This document shows positions 53,682 through 62,036 of a stretch of DNA of 64,000 bases, piece after piece; position 1 is the first letter of the stretch, and the number at the start of each line of letters is the position of its first letter. A model generated the notes under the pieces. The model had not been told where the DNA came from and did no database searches. It saw only the letters and a list, made by a program, of their open reading frames with translations. The position numbers and the translations under genes were made by a program. The DNA comes from Sphingomonas sp. OV641. Its GTDB lineage: Bacteria; Pseudomonadota; Alphaproteobacteria; Sphingomonadales; Sphingomonadaceae. The DNA lies in assembly GCF_900109205.1 (NCBI RefSeq), contig NZ_FNZB01000001.1:124001-188000 (forward strand), read 5' to 3'.

Positions 53682-56600
53682 CTATTCCGCGGGCATCTCC
53701 GCCGCGAGCCGGCGCGCGATGATGTGCGGTGACGCGGCGCGCCGGGCGAGCAGCCGGTAGAGCACGGGAATCAGGAACAGGGTGATGGCGGTCGCGATCG
53801 TCACCCCGGCGACGATCACCACGCCAATCGCCCCGCGCGCACCGGCGCCGGCCCCATGACTGAGCGCAAGCGGCACCGCGCCGAACACGGTGGCGATCGA
53901 GGTCATGAGGATTGGGCGCAAGCGGCGAATGGCAGCGTCACGCGTGGCGGCAACGAACTCCTGCCCCTCGTCGCGTAGCTGATTGGCATATTCGACGATC
54001 AGAATGCCGTTCTTGGCGGCGAGGCCGACCAGCATGACGATGCCGATCTGGCTGAACAGGTTGAGCGTGATGCCGGCGAGCCACAGGCCGATGATGCCAC
54101 CCCCGGCGGCGAGCGGAACGGTGGCGATGATCACCGCGGGATGGACGAAGCTTTCGAACTGCGCGGCGAGCAGCAGATAGATGATCACCACGGTGATGCC
54201 GAAGACGACCCAGATGGCGTTGCCGGTCTGCTTGAGCGACTGGCTTTCGCCGCGATAGCCGATTGCCTGCACCTCGGGTGACTTGCGTGCCTCCTCCTCC
54301 AGAAAGGCCAGCGCCTTGCCCAGTGAGTAGCCGGGCGCGAGCCCGCCCTGCAGCGTGATCGCGCGCATCTTGTTGAACCGGCCAAGCTCACGCGCGGACG
54401 CCGCCTCGCGCACATGAACGAGGTTCGACAGGGGCACCAACTCGCCCGAGCGCGCGCGGACATAGACGCTGTCGAGGCGGGCTTCCTTGTCGCGATCCTC
54501 CGCGCCGGCCTGCACCATCACGCGGTATTCCTCGCCGCGGTCGACATAGGTGGAGACGCGGCGCGAGCCCATGACGGTCTGCAGCGCCTGGCTTACGTCA
54601 TCAACCGAGACGCCGAGGTCGCCAGCGCGATTGGCATCCACGTCGATCAGCAACTGGGGCTTCGATTCGACGTAATCGGCATCGAGATTGACCAGCCCCG
54701 GATTGTCGCGCGCGGCGGCAAGGATCCGGTCCCGGGCGCGGGCGAGATCGTCATAGGTCGCTCCCGCAATGACGAAGCCGACCGGCTGGCCACGTCCGCG
54801 ACCGAGCGAGGAGCGCACATTGGCGTTGCCGCGCACGCCAGGCACTTCCTGCAACGCGGCATTCACGACCCGCGCGACGTCCTTCGACTCTTCTGCGCGC
54901 TCTTCCCAGGGCTTGAGGAAGACGCTCATGCTGGACGCGTTGAAATCCTCCGCCATGCCATAAGCGAGCGGCAGGCGCGTGTTGAAGCCGCGGATCGGCC
55001 CATCCTCCGTCATGAGCGGCGCAACCTTGGCCTCGACCTGAGCGGCGTAACGGTCGAGCTCGGCAAAGCTGGTGCCTTCCGGCGCATTGAGGCGCACTTC
55101 AAGCACGCCCGTGTCCTCCGGCGGGACCAGCTCGCCATCGATCTGAACGAACAGGAAGCCGCAGCCCAGGAGAAAGAGCGCGACACCGCCCAGAACGATG
55201 CGCGGCCGGGCAAGCGCATGATCGAGCAGCCGGCCATAGCCGTGTTCCAGCCGTCCGAACTGGTGGTCCACCCAGCGCGCCAGCCGCCCACCCTCCTCAC
55301 GACGAAGGAGTTTCGACGACAGCATCGGCACGAGGCTGAGCGCGAGCACGCCCGACAGGGCAATCGCGGCGATCATCGCGACCGCCAGTTCGCGAAACAG
55401 CAGGCCGGTCTGACCGGCGATGAACATCACGGGGACGAACACCGCACAGACCACCGCCGTGGTCGCCACTACCGCAAACCCAACCTCGCGCGTGCCGCGA
55501 TAGGCGGCGACCAGCGGGGTTTCGCCTTTGATGATGCGGTGATGGATGTTTTCCAGCACCACGATGGCGTCATCGACGACCAGGCCGATCGCCAGCACCA
55601 AGGCCAGCAGGGTGAGCAGGTTGATCGAATAGCCGAACACCCACAGGACCGCGAAGGTGCCAAGCAGGCAGATCGGCACGGTGATCGTGGGAATGATAGT
55701 CGCCCGTCCGCTACCCAGAAACAGATAGATCACGATCACAACCAGGATCACCGCCTCGCCAAGCGTGCGCCATACCTCATGGATGGCGCGATCGATGAAC
55801 AGCGAATTGTCCGAGCCCAAAGTCATGGTGATGCCGGCAGGCAGATCCGGCTCGATCTGCTTCATCAGCGCCTTTACGCCATTGGCGACTTCCAGCGTGT
55901 TGGCGCCTGACTGACGCACGATGCCCAGGCCAAGCGCGGTCTGCTGACGAAAGCGGAAGGCGGTGTATGGATTTTCCGGGCCACGCTCGACCCGTGCGAT
56001 GTCGCCGAGCCGCACGAGATAGCCGTCGCCGCCCCGGCCGATGACCAGGCTGCGGAAGGATTCGGGGCTGGCGAAGGCGCGATCAACACGCAGCGAGACG
56101 TTCTGCGTCGAGGATTCGATGCGGCCGGCCGGCAGCTCGACATTCTGCCGCCGCAGCGCATCCTCCACATCGCGCGGTGTCAGCCGGTATGCGGCAAGCT
56201 TTCCGAGATCGAGCCACACCCGCATTGACGGGCGCGCCTGGCCAACGAACTGCACCTGCGCCACGCCGTCGATGGTGGAAAAGCGGTCGAGCAGGAACCG
56301 CTCCACATAGTCCGACAGCGCTACCTTATCCCAGGACGCGCCCTGCACAACGATGTACATGATGGGCTGGGCGTCGGCGTCCACCTTGCGGACTTCGGGG
56401 GGCAACACCTCCTCCGGCAGATCGGCGAGCGCGCCGGACACCCGATCCCGAACATCATTCGCCGCCGCGTCCACATCGCGGCTGGGGCGAAACTCGATTG
56501 TGATGTCCGAACGCCCGTCGGTGGACCGTGAGGTGATCGTCTCGATCCCCTCGACGCCGGCCAACCGCCCCTCCAGCGGCTGTGTGACGCGGCTTTCGAC

Positions 56601-56774
56601 CACCGCGGCGGCTGCGCCGACATAGCTGGTCTGTACCGAGACGACCGGGGGATCGGTCTCCGGGAATTCACGGACGGAGAGGTTGAGAAAAGCGACCACG
56701 CCGACGATCATGATCAGGATCGCGCCGACCGCCGCCACGACGGGTCGGCGGACGGAAAGGTCGGACAGCATCAT
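53682..56774 (-). CDS. RND efflux pump (MdtB/MexK-like)
   Basis: A 1030-residue RND inner-membrane pump. It begins MMLSDLSVRRPVVAAVGAILIMIVG; the paired proton-relay residues are Asp401-Asp402 in GLVVDDAIVVLENIHHR, and the first large loop has AAAVVESRVTQPLEGRLAGVEGI. The start ATG 56774 overlaps the adaptor stop (ATGA). No outer-membrane channel gene follows, so it probably borrows one, for example one of the two NodT proteins encoded upstream. It ends tail-to-tail with the receptor gene with almost no spacer. Confidence 0.95.
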   Translation of the reverse strand: MMLSDLSVRRPVVAAVGAILIMIVGVVAFLNLSVREFPETDPPVVSVQTSYVGAAAAVVESRVTQPLEGRLAGVEGIETITSRSTDGRSDITIEFRPSRDVDAAANDVRDRVSGALADLPEEVLPPEVRKVDADAQPIMYIVVQGASWDKVALSDYVERFLLDRFSTIDGVAQVQFVGQARPSMRVWLDLGKLAAYRLTPRDVEDALRRQNVELPAGRIESSTQNVSLRVDRAFASPESFRSLVIGRGGDGYLVRLGDIARVERGPENPYTAFRFRQQTALGLGIVRQSGANTLEVANGVKALMKQIEPDLPAGITMTLGSDNSLFIDRAIHEVWRTLGEAVILVVIVIYLFLGSGRATIIPTITVPICLLGTFAVLWVFGYSINLLTLLALVLAIGLVVDDAIVVLENIHHRIIKGETPLVAAYRGTREVGFAVVATTAVVCAVFVPVMFIAGQTGLLFRELAVAMIAAIALSGVLALSLVPMLSSKLLRREEGGRLARWVDHQFGRLEHGYGRLLDHALARPRIVLGGVALFLLGCGFLFVQIDGELVPPEDTGVLEVRLNAPEGTSFAELDRYAAQVEAKVAPLMTEDGPIRGFNTRLPLAYGMAEDFNASSMSVFLKPWEERAEESKDVARVVNAALQEVPGVRGNANVRSSLGRGRGQPVGFVIAGATYDDLARARDRILAAARDNPGLVNLDADYVESKPQLLIDVDANRAGDLGVSVDDVSQALQTVMGSRRVSTYVDRGEEYRVMVQAGAEDRDKEARLDSVYVRARSGELVPLSNLVHVREAASARELGRFNKMRAITLQGGLAPGYSLGKALAFLEEEARKSPEVQAIGYRGESQSLKQTGNAIWVVFGITVVIIYLLLAAQFESFVHPAVIIATVPLAAGGGIIGLWLAGITLNLFSQIGIVMLVGLAAKNGILIVEYANQLRDEGQEFVAATRDAAIRRLRPILMTSIATVFGAVPLALSHGAGAGARGAIGVVIVAGVTIATAITLFLIPVLYRLLARRAASPHIIARRLAAEMPAE

Positions 56775-57886
56775 CCGTGCTGACCCCGGCCCGCATCTCC
56801 GCCCCGCGCCGCCCTGGTGCGCGGAGCCGGACCGCCGTCAACCTTTACCTTGATCCCGTCGCTGACCTTCACCACGCCTTCCGTGATGACACGGGCGCCT
56901 GGTGCGATCCCGCGTACTTCGATCACACCGCCGTCGCGCGCGCCGGTGGTCACCTTGGTGCGATGCGCCACGTCCTTGCCGTCGACGACATAGACGTAGC
57001 GTTCCGCACCTTCGCCGAGTACCGCCAGCTCCGGAATGGCCGCGGCATCACGCTCGCCGGTGAGCACCCGTACCGTCAGCAGCATGCCTGGCTTCAGCCT
57101 GTTGCCGGGATTGGGCAGGATCGCCCTGATACTGGCGGCGCGCGTGTTGGGATCGATCACCGGATCGATTGAACTGACCTGACCGCGGAACGGCACGTCC
57201 GGATAGGCGGCGGCATGAGCGACGACCGGCTCCCCGATCCGCATATGGGCAAGCGCGGTCTCGGGCACGGTGAAGTCGAGCTTGATGCGCGAAATGTCGC
57301 TGATCGTCGCGATCGGCGTACCGGCGGAAATGATCGTTCCGCGCGATATCGCGCGCTGGGAAGCGTAACCGGAAAATGGCGCCCGGACGATGCGGTCGGT
57401 GATCTGGGCTCGGGCGGTATCCGCCTCGGCGCGGGCCTGTTGCGCCAAGGCGCGCTGCTGATCGAGCGTTGCCGGAGTGACGAAGCCGCGCTCGTTGAGC
57501 GCGCTCATGCGGCCGAGCTGCGCCCTTGCCTGCTGCTCCGCCGCGACGGCACCAGCAAGGGCGGCACGCTCCTGCGCCTGCGCCAGTGTGGCGATCACCT
57601 GCCCGCGCCGCACGAAGCCGCCGTCGGTGAAGCTGACCTGCTCGATCCGCTCGGTGACCGGGGACGACAGCGTAACCTGCTCGTTGGCGCGCGCCGTTCC
57701 GACCGCTTCGACCTGATCCGCAAAATGGTGAATGGCGGGCGGCTCGGCACGCACCAGCGGGGCGGCCTTGGCCTTGCCCGACGGTGCCTCGCCGCCGCCG
57801 CATGCCGCCAAGGGCGCAAGCATGATGGCGAGCGCCAGCAGTCGCCCTCGCGTGCCTGAAGTGAAATGAAAGTCTCGGCCGGCCAT
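56771..57886 (-). CDS. RND periplasmic adaptor lipoprotein
   Basis: A 371-residue membrane fusion protein. ATG 57886 is preferred over the longer open frame (to 57973) because it places a lipoprotein signal at the N-terminus with lipobox LAAC (Cys29) followed by GGG. The lipoyl half-motifs and hairpin are clear (LSSPVTERIEQVSFTDGGFVRRGQVIATL region, residues about 71-99; FSGYASQRAISRGTIISAGTPI region). It pairs with the RND pump encoded immediately downstream. The expected substrates are not deducible. Confidence 0.93.
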   Translation of the reverse strand: MAGRDFHFTSGTRGRLLALAIMLAPLAACGGGEAPSGKAKAAPLVRAEPPAIHHFADQVEAVGTARANEQVTLSSPVTERIEQVSFTDGGFVRRGQVIATLAQAQERAALAGAVAAEQQARAQLGRMSALNERGFVTPATLDQQRALAQQARAEADTARAQITDRIVRAPFSGYASQRAISRGTIISAGTPIATISDISRIKLDFTVPETALAHMRIGEPVVAHAAAYPDVPFRGQVSSIDPVIDPNTRAASIRAILPNPGNRLKPGMLLTVRVLTGERDAAAIPELAVLGEGAERYVYVVDGKDVAHRTKVTTGARDGGVIEVRGIAPGARVITEGVVKVSDGIKVKVDGGPAPRTRAARGGDAGRGQHG

Positions 57887-57973
57887 TGTTTTATCCAGCA
57901 CTATTCGGATGCGGCGACCCTCACCGCCTTGTTCGCAACAGACCACAGCTTCGTGCTGCACCGCAACGGGCAA

Positions 57974-57999
57974 GCCCGACTAAAAAGCATCGGTCGGGC
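57974..57999. other. Inverted repeat in the adaptor/sulfatase divergent region
   Basis: GCCCGAC (57974-57980) and GTCGGGC (57993-57999) are inverted repeats in the 285-bp region 57887-58171 between two divergent genes. Further along, CGTCATCCCGCGAAGTCCGGG (58054-58074), written here as one interrupted unit CGTCATCCCG plus CGAAGTCCGGG, looks like half of the REP element at 38593. An operator or a REP relic are both possible. Confidence 0.35.
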
Positions 58000-58171
58000 A
58001 GAACCAAGGGTTATGCCCGAGCCAGGGCGAGCGTAGCTTCGGGGCCCATGATCGTCATCCCGCGAAGTCCGGGTTTGTTCGGAGCGAGGATGAGGTGACG
58101 GCGCCGTACAATCGGTTCGAGCGAGCGCGCCAATTCTGGCGTGGCGCCAGCCCAGAGCCGGAGACGCTTTC

Positions 58172-59683
58172 ATGAGCAAGCCCAACATTCTCGTGATCTT
58201 CAGTGACGACGTCGGACCACAGAACCTGAGCTGCTTCAGCCACGGTCTGTTGGGCTACAAGACCCCGAACCTGGATCGGATCGCCAAGGAAGGCGGGATG
58301 TTCACCGATTATTATGCGGAGAACAGCTGCACCGCAGGGCGAGCGGCCTTCATTACCGGGCAAGCACCGGTGCGTACCGGGCTGTCCAAGGTAGGTCTGC
58401 CCGGATCGAAGCTGGGGCTATCGGACAAGGATGCCACCCTTGCGGAACTGCTGAAGCCGCATGGCTATAAGTGCGGTCAGTTCGGCAAGAACCATCTTGG
58501 CGACCGCAACGAATTCCTGCCGACGGCGCATGGCTTCGATGAGTTCTACGGCAATCTGTATCACCTGAATGCGCACGTTGAGCCTTACAACGAGGATTAT
58601 CCCAAAGATCCGGCGTTCAAGGAGCGTTATGCACCGCGCGACGTGGTTCACAGCTGGGCCACCGCTGAGGAGCAAGAAGGCGAGGATCCGCGCTTCGGCA
58701 AGGCCGGCAAGCAGAAGATCGAGGAAATCGGCCCGCTCGATCTCGATCGCATCCCGATCATCGATGAGGAGTATCTTGAACAAAGCCTGCGCTTCATTCG
58801 CGCGCAGCATGAAGCCGGAACGCCGTTCTTCTGCTGGCACAACGCCAGCCGCATGCACTTTCCGACCATGTTGAAGGAGGAATCACGCGGCGTAACCGGG
58901 CAGGGCATTTTCGCCGATGGAATGGTGGAGCATGATGGCCATGTGGGGCAGTTGCTCGATCTGCTCGACGAACTCGGCATCGCCGAGGATACGATCGTCG
59001 TTTATGCGTCGGACAACGGGCCCATGTTCCTCAACTGGCCCGATGGCGGCACGACCGCTTTTCGCAGCGAGAAGAACACCAATTGGGAGGGCGCCTGGCG
59101 TGTGCCGGCGCTGGTCCGCTGGACGGGGACGATCCCGGCCGGCAGCGTGTTCAACGACCTCGTTTCCCACACCGATTGGGTGCCGACGCTGTACGCTGCC
59201 GTGACGGGCGACACCGACCTCCAGGCGAAGCTGCGCGACGGCATGGAGGTCGGCGAGAAGAGCTTCAAGATACACCTGGATGGCGTGAACATCCTGCCCT
59301 ATCTGAAGGGCGAAAGCGAAGCTTCGGGACGCAAATCCTTCTTCTACTTCGGTGACAGCGGCGAGCTTCTAAATGTCCGCTATGGTGACTGGAAGTGTGT
59401 GTTTGCCGAACAGCGCGGCAAGCAGTGGATGATCTGGCGCGAACCGTTCACCCCGATGCGCGCGCCCAAGCTCTATAACTTGCGACGAGACCCATTCGAG
59501 CGCGGGTTCGAGGAATCGGTTGTGTATGAAACCTGGTTTCAGGAGCGGCAGTTCATTCTCGTGCCGATCTCGGAGTTCGTGGTGAAGATGCTTGCCACGT
59601 TCGAAGAGTTCCCGCCGCGCTTCAAGGCGCCGAGCTATTCGCTGTCCAATGCGCTCGAGATGATCGAGACTGCGCAGGGCTGA
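58172..59683 (+). CDS. Cytoplasmic sulfatase with C-x-A-x-R motif (first of two)
   Basis: A 503-residue alkaline-phosphatase-superfamily sulfatase that should hydrolyse a sulfate ester. The residue expected to become formylglycine is Cys53 in NSCTAGRAAF, where the third motif position is Ala55 instead of the usual Pro. Metal and active-site residues are Asp12-Asp13 (SDDVG), Arg57, Lys106 and His108 (FGKNHLG), His223, Asp281 and Asn282 (ASDNGP). No signal peptide precedes MSKPNILVIFSDDVG, so it is cytoplasmic, unlike most bacterial sulfatases. About 45% similar by eye to the second sulfatase in the window. No maturase gene is nearby. Confidence 0.92.
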   Translation: MSKPNILVIFSDDVGPQNLSCFSHGLLGYKTPNLDRIAKEGGMFTDYYAENSCTAGRAAFITGQAPVRTGLSKVGLPGSKLGLSDKDATLAELLKPHGYKCGQFGKNHLGDRNEFLPTAHGFDEFYGNLYHLNAHVEPYNEDYPKDPAFKERYAPRDVVHSWATAEEQEGEDPRFGKAGKQKIEEIGPLDLDRIPIIDEEYLEQSLRFIRAQHEAGTPFFCWHNASRMHFPTMLKEESRGVTGQGIFADGMVEHDGHVGQLLDLLDELGIAEDTIVVYASDNGPMFLNWPDGGTTAFRSEKNTNWEGAWRVPALVRWTGTIPAGSVFNDLVSHTDWVPTLYAAVTGDTDLQAKLRDGMEVGEKSFKIHLDGVNILPYLKGESEASGRKSFFYFGDSGELLNVRYGDWKCVFAEQRGKQWMIWREPFTPMRAPKLYNLRRDPFERGFEESVVYETWFQERQFILVPISEFVVKMLATFEEFPPRFKAPSYSLSNALEMIETAQG

Positions 59684-59718
59684 TAAAGGCGAGCGGCGCC
59701 GGACAGGCGCAACAGGCC

Positions 59719-59758
59719 AGCCCCAGTTCCGGCTCCCGAATGAGTCGGCACTGGGGCT
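59719..59758. terminator. Bidirectional terminator between sulfatase and Rap1a-like gene
   Basis: AGCCCCAGT (59719-59727) and ACTGGGGCT (59750-59758) form a perfect 9-bp stem that continues with CCG/CGG after one mismatch. It lies between convergent gene ends. Confidence 0.7.
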
Positions 59759-59767
59759 GTGCCTTGC

Positions 59768-60283
59768 CTATCGGACGGGCGTGTCGACGATTGCGGCTAT
59801 AGAGCGGCGGCGGTCTGGCGACGTGTGATCACGGTGCCGCTCGTCGCCCTGCAGTTTCTGCACGCTGGCAATCAAGGCAGTGGGGGCGCGTTCGCCCTCG
59901 CCATCAGCCTCCGGCATGGCACAAGGGAAGTGGATCTCCAGTACGTTCAACAACGTGAGACTCGCGTCGTCGCCTTCTTGCTCCGGATGTTCAGTCGCGA
60001 AGTCGAGGAACATGGATTTCAGTTCAGCCACCAACAGCTTCTCAGGCGGGCAAAATGTCGGCTCTGCGTCGCTGGCGATCAATTGACCCATGATCAACCC
60101 TTCCACGGCGCCGGACAGAAATCCGGAACATGCGTGATCCACCGCAATCTCCGAATTGTCACACACCACTCTTAATTCAGCGGTGGAGATGCGAGACTCG
60201 GTGAGTTGCGCCGCGGCGGGTGCGTGCATGGAGAGGACAACCGGCATCAGGATCGGGGCGATCCAGTGGCGGCAGGTGCCCAT
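59768..60283 (-). CDS. Rap1a/Tai-like secreted protein
   Basis: A 171-residue exported protein resembling the Rap1a/Tai immunity-protein family: conserved cysteines in CDNSEIAVDHACSGFLSGAVEG, FCPPEKL and a terminal HFPC, with the intervening LFLDFATEHPE-like helix. The signal peptide runs to PAAAQ (residues 1-23 from ATG 60283, which has GGGAGAGAGCTG upstream). Rap1a-type proteins neutralise amidase effectors of type VI systems, but no effector or secretion gene is present here. Many orphan members have no known function, so an immunity role is only possible. Confidence 0.75.
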   Translation of the reverse strand: MGTCRHWIAPILMPVVLSMHAPAAAQLTESRISTAELRVVCDNSEIAVDHACSGFLSGAVEGLIMGQLIASDAEPTFCPPEKLLVAELKSMFLDFATEHPEQEGDDASLTLLNVLEIHFPCAMPEADGEGERAPTALIASVQKLQGDERHRDHTSPDRRRSIAAIVDTPVR

Positions 60284-60562
60284 CAGCTCTCTCCCTCGTT
60301 TGCAAGCAATCGCGTTGGTTAACGTTGAAGATGCAGGTTGCAGCGGATGCTGCCCATAAGGGTAAATCACGATATCGGCTTCGAAGCAGAGCAAAGTGCT
60401 AGCCGTCCGGGCTTATCAAAAAGATATGTGGTGAACAACCAAACAGGAAGTTGCTCGCGTCAGGGTTTCACCGGATGCAAATGCGGGCAACTTTACCTAT
60501 AAGTGCACGTCCAAGTGGGCGTAAGCCATCTCGCCCCTTGGATATGGCAGGGGGTATTAACC

Positions 60563-61747
60563 ATGTTATTTGGGGTACGCTCAGAAATCACGTCCGCGTC
60601 CGAGCCGTCAGGCGCCGCCAATGTCCAGAATTTGTCTTCTCGTTATGGATCGGAGGAAAGCGCGCTTGGCAGTGCGGTGCGCGCACTTATCGATGGGTTG
60701 CCGGGCCCTATCGCCGTGACCAGCGCTGATTGGCGTATCCTGATCGCCAATCGCGCCTGGATCGATCGCGCCGAGGAAGAGCAGAGATGTGCGCTGCTGT
60801 CGATCGGCCACAATTTCAGGTTCTACTGGCTCTGGCTGCAGATGACGGGACTGGCCGGCGCGCAGGACGCCATCGATCAGCTCGACCAGTTTACCGCCGG
60901 GGGCGGCTTGCAGGCTCAGGTTCATGGTCGTGAAGACGAACAGCAACGCTTCTGCCTCAGCCGCTTCGACTTTCTGGGTGGCCGCTACACGATCGTGGCG
61001 CGCTCCAACGCAGGGGAGATCGAACGATTGCGCCGGCAGAACCGCGCGCTGAACGTCAGCCTGATGAAGGCGGAGACTCGGCTGGTCCAGGTGCATGAGG
61101 ACGAGCGCGTTCGCCTTGCGCGTGACCTGCACGACACGGCTGCTCAGCATCTTATCGGCATGAACCTGATGCTGGGGAAGATGAAGGTGATGGCGACGGA
61201 TGTGGTGAGCGCGAAGGCGGTCGCCGATCTGTCGGAACTGCTCGGCCAGTTTCACAAGGATTTGCGGGGACTCACATATCTGCTTCATCCCCCGCAGATC
61301 GGAGAGCATGGCCTCCATGGTGCTATTGCGCGATTGTGTGACGGGTTCGCTCAACGGACCGGCCTCAGCATCGACGCGCGCATCTATGGCGAGGATCGGC
61401 GGCGAAACTCGCCTGCGGAGGGTGCGGCATATCGCATCGTCTAGGAAGCGCTCAGCAACGTGCATCGCCATGCCCGCGCGTCCAGGGTGCGTGTCCGGGT
61501 GAGTGACCGGCCGGATGCGCTCTACGTTTCGGTTCTTGACGACGGACGCGGGCTGGGTTGGCGCGGATCCAACGATGCGGGCTCCGACGTCGTGGTCGGT
61601 GTCGGGATCGCAGGCATGATCGGACGTGCCGCGGAACTGGGCGGCATGCTTCGGCTACAGGCGCAAAAGGGCCGCAACGGCACGGCGGTGGTCGCATGCC
61701 TGCCGCGCGATGGCGGCGGACGGTCCTTCATCCCGCCGGTCATGTAG
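60563..61747 (+). pseudogene. NarX-type histidine kinase interrupted by an in-frame amber codon
   Basis: Read from ATG 60563 (AGGGGG 8 nt upstream), a PAS-like sensor part (VRALIDGLPGPIAVTSADWRILIANRAWIDRA, about 39-70) and a coiled coil lead to a HisKA_3 domain with the phospho-acceptor His190 in RLARDLHDTAAQHL. Codon 294 at 61442-61444 is TAG, exactly where family members have Gln in the N-box (YRIV-Q-EALSNV). In the same frame the sequence continues EALSNVHRHARASRVRVRV, DDGRGLG and GVGIAGMIGRAAELGG, completing an HATPase domain, to a stop at 61745. A single C-to-T change of CAG would explain it. Without readthrough the product lacks its ATP-binding domain. Confidence 0.88.
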
Positions 61748-62036
61748 GAGCCGATCCTGCTATCCTGATCCGCTTTTCCGGCGCGGGCGGTAGCCCGGCC
61801 GAGGTGCGGAAGTGTGCGCCTGGCGGCAAGCAATCCCGACTTGCCAATCCGACGGTAGGTGGGCGGCGCGTGAAGCGCTGGCCGCAGGTTTCCTCTCGCG
61901 CGGTGATGGGGGTTCTTCTGATCCGAAGATGGGGTTGGCCCCGATGAAGCGCCGCTGACACCCGCTTTAGAGTGCCGATGGCAGCGGGCGCGCCGGCACA
62001 AGCGAAGTTGCCCATCCTTAACGGCTGGAGCTTCAA

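Noticed and set aside
61558..61947. Open frame across the end of the broken kinase and the following gap
   Set aside because: It is in a different frame from the kinase HATPase domain and has no similarity; the gap 61748-62036 appears empty.
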